DNA of 64,000 bases, taken from the NCBI GenBank assembly GCA_030762175.1, contig CM060830.1, positions 44,814,501 to 44,878,500 on the forward strand, written 5' to 3'. A program made the translations under genes and the position numbers. Below are positions 44,409 through 58,000 of the stretch, piece after piece; position 1 is the first letter of the stretch; each line of letters opens with the position of its first letter. The notes under the pieces are model-generated. The model saw only the letters and a program-made list of their open reading frames with translations. It was not told the origin of the DNA and did not search any database. The DNA comes from Metallyticus violacea. Its lineage: Eukaryota > Arthropoda > Insecta > Mantodea > Metallyticidae.

Positions 44409-47400
44409 TTTGCGTAATATTTGGTGAGGATTGTCTGTGACTAATATCATTTACTTTTACGTTTACTTCTGTGAACATTGTTAAGGTCTCAATAAAATCT
44501 ATAAAAGCAATATGAGTTTCTCTATTGAATTTATGTTTTTTCCATTAACTTTTCATTAAAAACTAACAAAGATATAAAATATATTCTAAATATTATTTAT
44601 TTAATACTTAATATCTATAATTCCTGAAAAGAAGTTTTTTGTCATGTCTTTTTTTTTTTCCTTGGAATGGTGTTTAACGCCTGTTTTTACTACTGAGGCA
44701 TGACAGGCAGTGAACACTGGTGATACATGAAAGGAAAGGATTTTTTTTAAGGAAGGAAACATTCCAGACCTAAGTTTAGGGTATCTCCCCAGCATTTGCT
44801 AGTTATGAAGACTGAGGAAATCCTGGAAAAAACCTCAGTCAGGGAGGACAGTCCTGGCGGGATTCGAACTCCAGATCTCCCACTTATGATCCCATGCTTT
44901 AACGACCTCGGCCACCCGTGGCGGTTTTGTCATGTCTGTGATACTATGAAATAAGATAGGAAAATTAAAATTGGAAATCAAGGAAGCAAAAAAACAAATA
45001 TCTGTGTTGAGAAAAATATCAAGAGAGAATTATTAATGTTATCTCAGTGCTGTTTCTGAACAAAAAGTTAATATTAGACCTAGTAAAAAAATATGTGACA
45101 AACATTTTGTATAAAATTGGCTCATTAAAACAAACTTTTAAACAATTAACATATTTAAATAGTCTATTTCACATAGGGTGTCAGTATATCAGTCCTTGTT
45201 ACTTTTTAAATCTAGAGATAAAAAAATAATTTAATCTCACCATTTCCTCCAAGTGGAAAGCAACATCCACCTTATTGCTTCCTACAACTTTAAAGCGAAC
45301 AAATATCATATCAGGAAGGGCCTCAATTTCTATCAAATCATTTCGCAGCTTAGCTCCTAGCTGTTGTAGCAATTTCCTTAGTTTTATCACTAGTCTCCTC
45401 TCTGTTAATCCATCAAGCCTTCCTTGAAAGCCAAGTCGAACCTCTACAAGCTCCACAGGAGTTGGCACTGCATATCAATACATGCATTATTAAAAATTAC
45501 AGTCAAAATAAGTTACAAAATAATCTATTTATTAACTAAGTTAAGGAAACTGGAGTGGTTTGAGCATAAAGAACAAATCACATTAAATGGTGTGAACCGT
45601 ATAAACATTAGGAACTGAAAATAACCAAAAAATGTTCTCATAAGTTGAAATCACTTAATATATAAATCATGAATATCATTACAAATTTTAAATAAGGTTA
45701 ATGGAATGAGCAAATTCTAAAAGGGAACAAAATACTTTCTAACAATTTTCTAGTAAGGAGAAAAATTACCTATAAGACATAAATATAACCAATAACAGCA
45801 TAATTAGCAACAGCTTTTATAAATCTTTAACAGGATGCTTCATACTTAACAATATTAAAAACTATGAGATGAACTGAAAGGTAGATTTTTAAACTGTAAA
45901 CAATTGAAAAGGAATCAGATGGACTATAAAGCTAAGTATTGTATCAAAAGTATCAGACAGCAGAACAAAATATACAAAAAATTATTTGCAAAATTGTAAC
46001 ATGTTAACATTAAGCCTAGTGTTTATAAAATATTATTTTATCATAGTTTCTAAATTCAATATGAACTGATAGATAAATCAGCAGTAACTACTCATTTTTG
46101 GATAAGAATTACATCCTCAAGCAAAGGAAAGCAAAATCGTTGAAAGCTGCAAAGAATCCCATGGAGTTAGCAATTTGTGAGAAAATTATTATTTTGAAAA
46201 ATGAAGATCGAATAATGAATTTTTAAATCGTTCTGCATAAAGTAAACAAAATGAAGTATAGTGTTATTACAGGTCTTCCAGAATATGTCCTTACCACTAA
46301 CAAAGGGTTTTGCATCTCGGCAGATGACATGCAACAGCCAGCCATGCCTCTACTCTGACTTTGCTTCTTAAAACTGCATATAAAATCCTATCTTTCAGCA
46401 AATACTGGAAGTGTCTTCCTCACTCAGCTAAACAGGCATTGTATCAGGTAAACATGTTCTGATTGACATGATTTAGTTCAACTACTGTAATGTCCCTAAT
46501 TTCATTTCTTATGTTTCTCTTGAGTTCTTCCAATGTGTGAGGATTTATTCGGTATGCTTTATTGTTCAAGCTACCCCACAAATAATAATAACAACAGACT
46601 GTTAGATCTGGGGAGTGAGAGGTTCATATGCCAGCACTAATCCCTCTTATCTTCAAACACTTCCCTAGTTTTACACAGGGACTTCTTTGCTGTATGAGCA
46701 ATGGCAAAATCTTGTTGAAGTCACCCATATGATTTCTCTTCTTCCATCAGCTGATTAAAAAGTGAATGCAAAATGTCTTTTCAGCATGTCTCTCCATTTA
46801 TTATCTGCTCATAAAAATTTGGCTAATTGTGCAATTACTTTAATTGCACACCAAATTTCCTATCATAAAAATGGTTGATTGCATTACAATTTTCAGAACA
46901 CCAATATCAATTGTTGTGAATGTAAATTCTGACATCTGTCGTCAAGTTGGTTAAAGATGGAGAGGATGTCTCTTCGAAACTGGTCCCAACGTATGTAAAA
47001 GTAAGTGAAGCATAAGAGTATGTTAGACAACAGATTAGTTAGAATTTACTTTAAAAAACTTCACTGTGTGAGTTCCAACAGAATTGTTAAAAAATTTCTT
47101 ATTTTTCGAAAGTCCTTAAATGAAGTGTTGTGAGTGTTCGCATGACCATTTTGCTGGAACTTGCCTTATCTGAAAAGAACAAAGTTGTAAGTCGATTAAC
47201 CCTTCAGTCACTGATGAAAGAAACCACCCACAATAATGCACATATGCTATGAAAGCACCTTGTCATAGACAATGGACACATATATGCTTGTAAGGTTTAA
47301 GTTTGAGCAATTTATTGTTGTATGTGCAGAAAACACTGTAACTCCAAGTTGTGCTAATTTCAGTAGTGATTTGTTGGCAAGGCAATCACTCAAGATTTGA

Positions 47401-50400
47401 GCCAATTTTGTCCAATTTGTCTTCTGTAAAACAGTACATTTCTGCATGTGGTTGTTTTGCTCTGAACCAGTAGTATAAAATTTATTCACAAAGTCATGAA
47501 TTTCAGTTCTGGAAGGAGGCAATTGTCCAGGAAATATCTGAATAAATTCCTCATAAATATGAAAAGCTGATTAGTATTTATAATAGCAAAAATACATTGC
47601 TCTAAAGTCTTTGCAAATGTATGTAGGCTGGTGATTACTCAGAAGCTCAAAGACAGGCAGGGGGGAAGCTGGCCTTAGTTGAGATGCAAAGTTCTATGCG
47701 CGTGATGAGGACATATTTTGATAGCCTGGTATATATCAATGGTTTTATATTTTATAATCAAAATATTTTGTTTTGAAGCCAGAGAAAGAGCTATAAAAGC
47801 TGTTGACAAGCCTTATGTTTTGCTTCTTATTTCATCCATGATATGGCAATTTTGAACAAATGAACAATTGCTGCAGACTGAAAGTGCAATATCAAATGTA
47901 TGATATGAAGTCATGAATGTTCCTTTAATTGCAAAAGTTCACAAAGAATTTCTCCTTGAGGTTACAACTGTGAACTATTAATCTACAAAGTAATTATAGA
48001 AACACTTTTTAAAATACTTCAACACTGATATAAAGATGAGTGATATACCTGGTTCCTGTTATATAAAAATACTTTCTGCCACAAAATTTGTTTACCACAG
48101 TGTGATTAAATAAAATATTATTCTTAACAATCCCTTTCATTTGCCTGACTTGACACTTACTGATAGCTTTTTATGTCCTTAAGTGAAACTTGATTGAAGA
48201 TTTGCTATTTTGACTACATATTAAGATATACAGAATGATAATGGTAAGTGAACTGAATGCTATACTGGCAGATTAGTTTTAGAAGCATACAAATGCTAAC
48301 TGATGCACAGAATTAGGAGAAATATTTGCCAAATACTGAAAGCATGCACATATGTACCACACGTGCACACACAGCATACCCTCATTCTGCTATGCAATCA
48401 GAGTTTATATACACTATAGGAACCAGATGACCTTCAATGGACATACAATCCTGGGAAGACTATAGTTAAGTTATGCTGATGTGGGCAATTTAGCTTGCTC
48501 AGTCATGTTTATAATATCAATCATTTCAGTTGCATTTCTGTAGAAAGCCTATGTTAGACTTTCTACTTTATATTTTAAAGGCAGAAGAATATTAAATTTA
48601 AAATCAGATGAAAATATTAAGGAACTGGGAAAGTACAAAAGCCAGGTGAGACAAAAATGGTTGTGAAAGATGGGTAAGATAAATGGAAATAAGAATGCTG
48701 ACAATTGACTATTTAGGAGTGAATATAGATGCCCATTACATACTCAACCTGGGATTAATTGTAATGGGGTATGGAAGGAATGCAACTCCATAAAGTCTGG
48801 GTAAACAAGTGGGAAATTTAAAAGTTTATTAATAGTTGTAATTTTACAGGAACTGTGAACATGGAAAGGAAAATTGGTTACTTGGATTTTAATGTGTTTA
48901 CTTATTTGTTAGTTTATAAGGTTTAAAGGAATAAGCAACTCTCTGGGATAGAAATTTAGCTGAATGGGTTTAATTGGAAAAGGAGGAAGGTTTATTATTT
49001 CATGAAATGTAATTTATTATTGTATTGATTGTATAAATTATTTATAGTATTGCATTCTTAGGTTGAATTGAAGCCTGGTCTCCTGGATATTCCAGTAGGT
49101 AGCTGCTGATGAACCAGGAACTGGGGGGCTGAGCCAATCAAATTGGAATAAATTGGAGTTAGTGTCTTCTGGAATTGCCAAAGGCATTGATTGTATTAGT
49201 TATATTTAAAATTAATGTTTTTTTCTTTATTTGTGTCATTTTGTTAAAAAGTTTTGTATGTTGATGTATGAGAAATAAAATGCATATTCATACTATATAC
49301 TTGTACATTGTGGAGTATGCCAAGAGTAAGATAAATGTTATAACAAAGAATATTTATTTATGATTTTTATATGCAAAAGAAACCACACAAGTACTTACTA
49401 TAGGACAGAATTTTGAGCTAAATTTTACTGAGTAACATTTCCATTGGGAAGTGCTATTTTCAGATTGGTGAACAGAGTTTCAACCCAAGGCATTTTCAAT
49501 GACAAGAAGTCGAGACAAAAAAACTGGGTTTAACAGAGAAAAACTTGATTAAACAGGCTATCAATTAGAAACTTCTCTTTGAATGTCTTTAACATGATTA
49601 GCTCAGCATGTTGGTATATCTGTTGGCAGTGCATATTAAGCCACTCAACAGCTGCATCTTCATCCATGTAAAATACCTGAAATAAAACCCCTGGAGGCAC
49701 TGAAACAAAATATCTGGGAGACAGTTTACAATATTTGAGAGCATGCATTGTGGTGAGTGTCTCAAAATCTTTTCAAAATGATTCAGGCATGTCTCAAATG
49801 AAGGGTAGGTATTTTGAACTTCAATTATGATAGTGAGAACAATATTAATTACTATTTAATACTAATAAATAATGAAAAAAAAAACAAAAAAAATATTTGT
49901 GTGCTATGAGTTTGACTTCACAACAAGATTTTCCTTATGCAGTAACTTGGCAAAATCAATTTCTAGTTGGCATAGCAGAATGAGAATTTATTACATGTTT
50001 TAAATGCTGTAGTTTTTAGACTTGTTGACTTATTTATAAACCTTCTTTTTAAAAAAGAATGATTCCTTAGGAAATGTATTAATCATAAATAGAGAGAGAG
50101 AGTGAGAGAGAAAAGTTCAATAACTCTACACGTCCCTTAATTGCAAAAACTTAAGCACTAAAATAAAATCAGTATTTTCTTACAGCAAATTTTGGCTCCT
50201 CTTTGGAAAGTAGTTGTGTTTGGTAACTGGTTGCCTACTTCATCTACACACCAACATTCAGGATATTTCTCTGATTTGTGAGGATAACATTGTGTTGGTA
50301 AGAACCTGGAAGAAAATAAACTATGAGTTACTTTCAAAGGTAGACTGTAAATATTAACATTAAAAATTGTGGCTTTAAAATGTACATTATTTGGAGTGCA

Positions 50401-53400
50401 TAATATAAGAGTTATTGCTAGTGCTACATCCCTTAAATATTGCTAGAAAATGAGAAAGTAATAAATCCCTGATAATTATTGTATTTATTAAAACTTCAAA
50501 AATCTAAGGGAATGTATACTGAATTTCTTATTGGCTTCTGTATAACATTTAAGTCAATTTAAGAATTTATATTTTAGGGGATGATTATGGAATGGGCCCT
50601 AAAATATTGTTTTAGGATCTTGAATCTAGAAGGAAGTAACTTATTAAGACATTGCTTAGAATACCAAGAGAAGAGTCTTAGGAATTCTGGATGGGTTAAT
50701 AGTCTCCAGAATGAGTTGGAGAAGAATGTGTTAAAAGAAATTTGGAGATAATTGTTGTTGATTTGGTTTATTTAGATTTAGATTAAGATTTTGGTCAATT
50801 CAGATCGTGAAATGGGCGATAAATTTTTCTCAGAGGCCTCTTCTTTCAGGCTTGAGGTTGTTTTACATGCTGTAAATCTACAACATGGGAGCCATAGCTT
50901 TACTTTGCTTCAGCAGGAGAAGAAGGAAAAAAAAAATAATAAGGGCTTTTGGAAGAGAGCAAGGAGAAGATATGAGGATGTAGGAATTCAAAAACTTTTA
51001 GTCAGATAACTGAAAAATGTTCCCTAGTTTTCTAGTTTTCTATAGTCCAATGAAGGAAAATTGGGAAAGGGAAATATATATTACTAGAGTAAACAAGGAA
51101 GAAAGGAAAGGAATGTATGGTATGAAGATTAAAAGGACTGAGAAAGGATGTTCCATAGAATCAGTGCCCAATTTATGGAGGGAATGAAGATATTGAACAC
51201 ACAGTGTTTGAGTGCCAAGTAATGGACCTGTGAAGGGAGGAGTTAAATGGCTTAAACTAGACAGGAAAATGACTTTGAAACAAATTTTCAGAAAGGATAA
51301 TAAAAACATACAACAGTTTTACTGTAAAGTTAAAAAAAAAAAAACGTGGAATTGGTTGGTGAAAAAAATGAGGTAGTTTAATACATATGTTTACGGAATT
51401 TTGGGAATCCACACAGTGAAACTTTTGTTAATCTTATTTTGATTTAAAATAAAACACTAAAAATCATGTCGTCACATTAAAACTCTCTTTAAGTTTCACA
51501 AACACACTTATAAAAGTAATTTTGGTACATGTTTCGTGAGGTACATTCCTCACATTGTCAACCAAAACGACGTCTTAAAGAGAGTTTTAATGTGACGACA
51601 TGATTTTTAGTATTTTACTTTAAATCAAAATAAGTTTAATACATGTTAATTCAAATTTCAATAATTTGATAATCTTTCAAGTAGGAATTATAAATTGTGT
51701 ATAGTTAGTGAATTATGTATATTGAATATGTCTGGCTAAGAGCCTGGGCTGAATGCATAGTCATGTTCATGAAATGTATTTGCCTAGTACGAGTATATAA
51801 ATAAATAAATAAAATAAAATTAATGATGAAACTCTATCCTTTATATCCTGGATTTTTTAGTGTTTAACATCCATTTTAACCACTGTGGAATTTTTGGAAA
51901 GGAAACATTCAAAGTCTAAGTTTAGGGCACCTCTCCTGAACTTCCCACTGATGCAGGCTGAAGAAAAACTGAGAAAAAAATCTCAGTTAGTGATTACATA
52001 TACATGTTGTAACAACCTGACAGCCACCCTTCTGGTAAGTCTGGAATGCCTTGATAGGTAATGCTACCTTGCATTCACTGTCTTATTATAAGGTTGGGTA
52101 GGATGAATATTCTTCAAACCACCTCACTCAAACATGAATTCAATATATCTCTCCTGTGCATGAAAATGGATATAGTGAATTACAAACACTAACCTTCTAT
52201 GACTTATTCAAGAATATTAGTATTTTTTATTTATTTTTCAGGCTCTACTCACTAAATTTAATGCATATTATTCATACAATTTTATTTTTTCAAAGTGTGC
52301 AGTAAAAGAAAAAACTTTTTACTCTAAAACTGCAATTACTATTCTGTGTTCAAATGTAAATGATATCTTATGTCACTTCAGGATGTAACAGATGTTTGCC
52401 GAGTCTAACCAAAGCCAGTAATTATAACACTCCTTTCTGCATATGTTTTCTTTTGTTTCAAAGAATAAGCAAGAGTTTTTCACTCTTATTGCTGTCATGA
52501 TGTACTGAAAATAACACATTTAAACCATTAATTTAGTTTTAAGAAAAGAATAATTTAATTTTATTTTTTATTTGAAGCATCTGATAAGAGTAATAGTTGT
52601 AATAGTTTCAGAAAATTTTAAAGGCAACAAATTTTTCAAAACTTTTGAAATTGTGCATTGTGATTATTAGCCAGGAATTCATTTGCATACTGAAGTATAT
52701 CATCACAATACTCTTCCCCAACCAAAACTTCTGTTTAAAAGTACTTTCAAGAATAAATTTATAATATTCTTTAGTAACATTCACGATGCCCTTATGAAAT
52801 ATTTTTAAAAATTTAATGAAAATTTTGTTAAAACATTTACTCCTAGTTAAGACGAAGATAACAAAACAACATTATTCAATGCCATAGAAAGGTATGGCCT
52901 AGTTCTTTATCTGTGCCTCAAGGGTTAAACTTGCTATATTATAATAATAATAAAAATAAAAATGATAATAATTTAAAAAGGAAATCCCATTGAACCCAAG
53001 ATATAGTATTAATCCTTAATGTCTACATATTTCTTTTCTAAATAAAATATATACTCAGGTATTGGCACTCCTTGCATTATTATATAAAGAGAGACAAAAT
53101 CTTCTATTCATTTATAAGCAAGACTGCAATTAGGAGAGCATTTGTGGTCATTTTGGGTAATTATTTACTTCTACCTGTTTTTATAAATGTAGCACTCTTA
53201 AGTCCAACTTACCTGCCATTTGTATCACATTCTACAGCATACACAGCATTTGTACCTGCCATTCGTTCTTTCATGGCTAGACATCTCGTGGTATTCAGCA
53301 CAGGAATGTTGTCAACAGAACTGGGCTTTTCTGTGTCTAAGGCCACGACTTGCTTGAGGAGTTCTTCAATGGCTGAAATATATTAAAAAACATTTTTATT

Positions 53401-53491
53401 TTATTTATTAACTTGCTAACATATTGCTAATTTTAAACAATGTGGAAGTCCAACAACATTTTGATCACCATTGCTCTCTTATGTGCCTTTA

Positions 53492-53522
<31 letters not shown>

Positions 53523-54972
53523 ATATGGCATTATATTCTGGGAGAAAGCTGTGAAAGTGTTCTCATAATGCAAGAAAAAACTATACAAATAATAACTGGG
53601 GAATATAATATGACTTCATGTGGACTTTTATTCTTCTATGATGCACTATAGATCTAGAAGGGCCTTAGGCCTACCTTGGTGGCCTCTGCATCCTCTACCT
53701 CCATCATATGACATCATTGGTAGAGAGCAGTACTGCAGGGGGGCATGTGATAAACACAATACATCCCGATGATCACTGTATTGTGTGGCTTGCAATATCG
53801 AAGGATTTTTATTAGTTAACTTAAATATTACTTCTAGTATATGTTTTAATTGCAGAAATAATTTTTAAATAAAACAAAGTAAGGTAATTTTTTATAATAA
53901 TAGAAGGAACATGACTGATTCTTGTCACAAAAATTATCATCATGCTCTGCCATATAAAGAAGAAAAGCTCAAAAATCGTGTAAATCATGTTAAGATTAAA
54001 TTATTTAACAAACTATCTAAAACATTAGTAAACCCTTTCTACTACAGCTACAACATACATTATATTCAAGGAAGAATTTTCGTAGATATGATTGTAGAAT
54101 TTCTCTGACTTTACCCCAAATTCCATATTTTTTGCTTTTTCTAATAATACTGAATGAAACACTGAGTCAAATGCCTTGTATGGGTCAAGGAATAATCCTA
54201 CAATTTTCTCATCATGTAGATCTTTAAAAATTGAGTGATAAAGATCTACTACTGCTGTTGTTGTGGATAAGCCTTTTCTGAAGTCATGCTGTGATTTGCT
54301 TAGTACATTATGCTTGTTGAAATCTAATAATTTTATGCTTAGTACTTTTTCGTATGTTTTGGCAAAGATGGAGGTTAGCGTAATTGGTCTATAATTTCCT
54401 ATTTCCTTCTTGTTACCTTTTATTGTAATGGTCTGATTGTACTAATATTCAATATATCTGGGTAGAATCCTTCACTTATAAAGGAATTTATCATATGCAC
54501 TATTATTCTAGTTAGTCCTTTACAGTACTTTGGTGTTTTAGATGATATTCCATGCCACCAAGTTAAAGTTTTATTCTTCAATTCATTTATAATTTTATTT
54601 CTTTTTTTGATGTCCTGCTTAAGAAAATTGAATCTTTAACCTCTTCAATCCTGTATATCATATTCTTTTCCATATATGGTTTTTCATTTATCATATTTAC
54701 AAATTATTGTTAAATATATGGCAAACTTTCAGTGGACTATAAATGGTTTGATCCTTTACATTTAAAGTTATATTATTATGTCAATGTTTGTTTGCACTGT
54801 TATCCTTTACTATCTCCCAAACTGACTTAGTTATATTCACTGATTTAGATATCCTATTTGTAAAAACTTGTTTCTTAAAATTAATAAATGACCAAGTACT
54901 GCCTTTATGAATAATTTTTTATAATGTCAGACACTTTTAATGAGTTTATTGACAATATTATTGTTATTGTTA

Positions 54973-55023
<51 letters not shown>

Positions 55024-58000
55024 ACAAGCTGCCTGTCCCAGACATATGAAAGATGTTAATGAACTACAAAGCAATAATTTCAAGGGTAGTAGAGGGGTCT
55101 TAGACAATGATTTGACCTAAAGAATACAGATCTATCTATTCAGATTTCAAAGTTATGATATTAAGTTTCTAAATAAGTACATCACTGACTAATTAAGCTT
55201 CCATTCAAAATGATACCATCAAATAATGGACAGAAGTTTTGGAGTATAACTGTTAAATGCAGTTTGTATGATACAGGCATCAAGTAAAAGCAGATTATTG
55301 TTATCAATTTGGAGTCTCCCTGATTACAGTTTTTACTTTTAAATCATATGTAGAGCATATCTCTTATTAAAAAAATTTTGAAAATAAATAAGTAACATAT
55401 TCCACAGGACCTGAACTACTATCTTCAAACCATAGTTCCTTACCTTATCAATTAGGCCACACAGTCAGGTGAATATTTCTCTCTAGACTAAGTTACTTGA
55501 ACACAATAAAGCAGCTAAACGTTATTCAGTGCCATACTGTCATTTATTCTGAGATTTTATGGCACTAAATCTTGAAAATGCTGATGATTAACTATTGAAA
55601 ATCAGGATTACTTACCAGTTTGAAGGCATTCTAAAGCAAATTTTTACCTAATTTTGTATAACACTGAATTGTCAGCATCAAATATTAGCTTTTTTTTATC
55701 AGCATATAACTCTTATTATGGACCATAGATTCCCCATCTCAAACTGCTTGAATAATACTCTTCTACAATCTCTTACATTATTGAGCATAGTTCATCAATA
55801 CACAGTATACATATTTTCTTTTTGAACAGTTATAACTATCAAGTATCAATCCACTTACAGAAATCTGGTTCATTATCCATTCTTCTACGAGCTTGACGAA
55901 AGTTGCAAGTAGGAGGTACACCACTTGTGAGAGATCCTTTCATTGGTTCCCCAAATCTGTTCACACACCAGCAAACTCCCACCTGCTCTAGACACTGTAC
56001 CGGTTCCCAGTCACCTGTCTCTGGATCACAGCGTGGAGAAAATGTTGCTTTTTTATACTTTTGGGCTGCCTTCTGATTCTTTTCACGTAGTCTCTCACAT
56101 TGGCTTAACACTGTAAATGTACAAGCATCAGTTATCAGAAAATGCAAAGATGCAAGATCAGATAAAACTTATTCTTTAATATGAGAGTAACTATTTATTT
56201 TTGTGATTCCAAGAAATTGTATGAGAGATAGAAGTTTTCTACTTATATCATTGGAAAAACTTGTATAGATAAATGAGTAAAGCAGTAGGTAGCTCACAAC
56301 TTCATCCTTGCAGCTGAAAATGTTAATTACTTAGTCAACAAGAAATTTTTGCCAAAATATCCAATTGGTTTACGGGGAGGTATCAAAATGTTTATTACAA
56401 ATTAAGCTTTCATTTATCCTTAATTTCTTTATCTTATTATTTCTCAAAAGTGCTCATAGTCTTTCCTGTGTATGGAACATAATGTTGATGTGTATTATTT
56501 CACTGTGTATGAATGATCATATGTCATTTACTTTCAAACAACCCCTTCTGTCACAGGAGTTATGTCAAAATGCCCGGGTGTCCACATATAACAGTGCATG
56601 AGTGATATAAGATTCTGTTGTGTTCTGTAAGTTATCTTTTTCATTTTAAATCACTGACACAAGTTGCATCTTCAAGATACCACATTCAATCAAACAAGAT
56701 GTATATGAATATTGTACTTATGAAGCTGCTGACAATGGAGTGGCAATATAACCTAAACTTAGGTATTCATTGGTTATCCAACTATTGTTTCCAGTAATGG
56801 CAGTTCAGTGAGCAATTGAAGATGGGAGAGATTCTCCCAAAATGTGTCTTACTTTTATGTAAGTGAGTGGAGTTTAGTGTAAAAAATGAATGCTAAGTTT
56901 AAGATGTATATGCATTACCATGTTATTGATATTAGGGCATGCTTCCATGATATTCCTCTTAACTTTTATTGTATATGAACAAATAAGATATGAACCACAT
57001 GCCTTCATTTACTAGCCACTACACAGAGTACTGTGATCATTTACTAGGCACAACGCAGAGTACTGTGATAAGAGCATGAAAAAAATCAGTATTACATGTT
57101 TTTTTGTCTCAGATTGTCTCATACTTTGCCTTGAAAATGTCTTAACCATCCCAACAACTTTTGTTACATTGTGGTTCATTCATACTGATATCACAATGGT
57201 TTACATCACTCTCAACACCAGAAACTGTACCTGATTTATTTTGGCTATGCACTGGGAGACTGATATAAAGCCTGTAAACCTTTATAATCTATTCTGAGTC
57301 AAACTATTTAAATACACTCTTTTTAGCTTCACTTACTGAAGATTTACTCAGGACATGTTTCATGGATTCTCATTCACATCCTCAGTTGTTAAAGGAGTGT
57401 TTAACAGCTGAAGATGTGGATAATGTTCTTTGAATCAAGTCATGAGTAAATCCAGTAAGTGAAACAAAAAGAGTATGTTTAAATAGTTCAACTCAGAAGA
57501 GATTATTAATGCATGATTGACTGTGTTAGATTCCAAATTTAATAATATTGAGTCTGTAAATCTTATTCAACAGAATAAGGGAATTGGATACAAAAAGTAA
57601 ATGGACAATGTCATTTGCTATTCCATTGATTTGATGAGAACCAAGAAACCACAGCATTGATTATCATTTTTGTTCAGTGGATATCAAGAAATTCTCTGCA
57701 ATGAACAGCAGAAAATTGTATACCCAAATCTTGAATCTGCTATGAGATATGTTCTCCATAGCAACCACTTGCCATTTCCAACTCTCCAGAAATTATAATG
57801 GATAATGAAACTAATGCTGTTAATGAACTGTCAGAATGCTCTGATACTAAATATAGACCTAGGGTATCCAGTTCTAATTACAAAGATTTAGACATTCCAA
57901 TTGATTGAACTTGTAAGAAACCTTAATAAAGCTCAATAAACCTATTTGAGAAAATAATAGAACAACATCTAAATCTCATACAAATTTGTATCAATCGAAC

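Noticed and set aside
44234..44478. Frames on both strands through YIYIYIYI / IYIYIYIK
   Set aside because: Translation of the (TA)n microsatellite.
44850..44924. Functional tRNA-Leu/Ser gene
   Set aside because: Same reasoning: it is the head of a SINE with 13-bp duplication; the 3' acceptor strand is absent.
49530..49748. An additional exon of the multidomain gene
   Set aside because: The flanking exons (50184-50305 and 45241-45467) already join in phase through a Leu codon; inserting this piece has no supporting acceptor.
53072..53386. 104-codon plus-strand frame across 53213-53372
   Set aside because: It runs antisense to the thyroglobulin exon, whose splice sites and cysteines are clear; the plus frame has no domain character.
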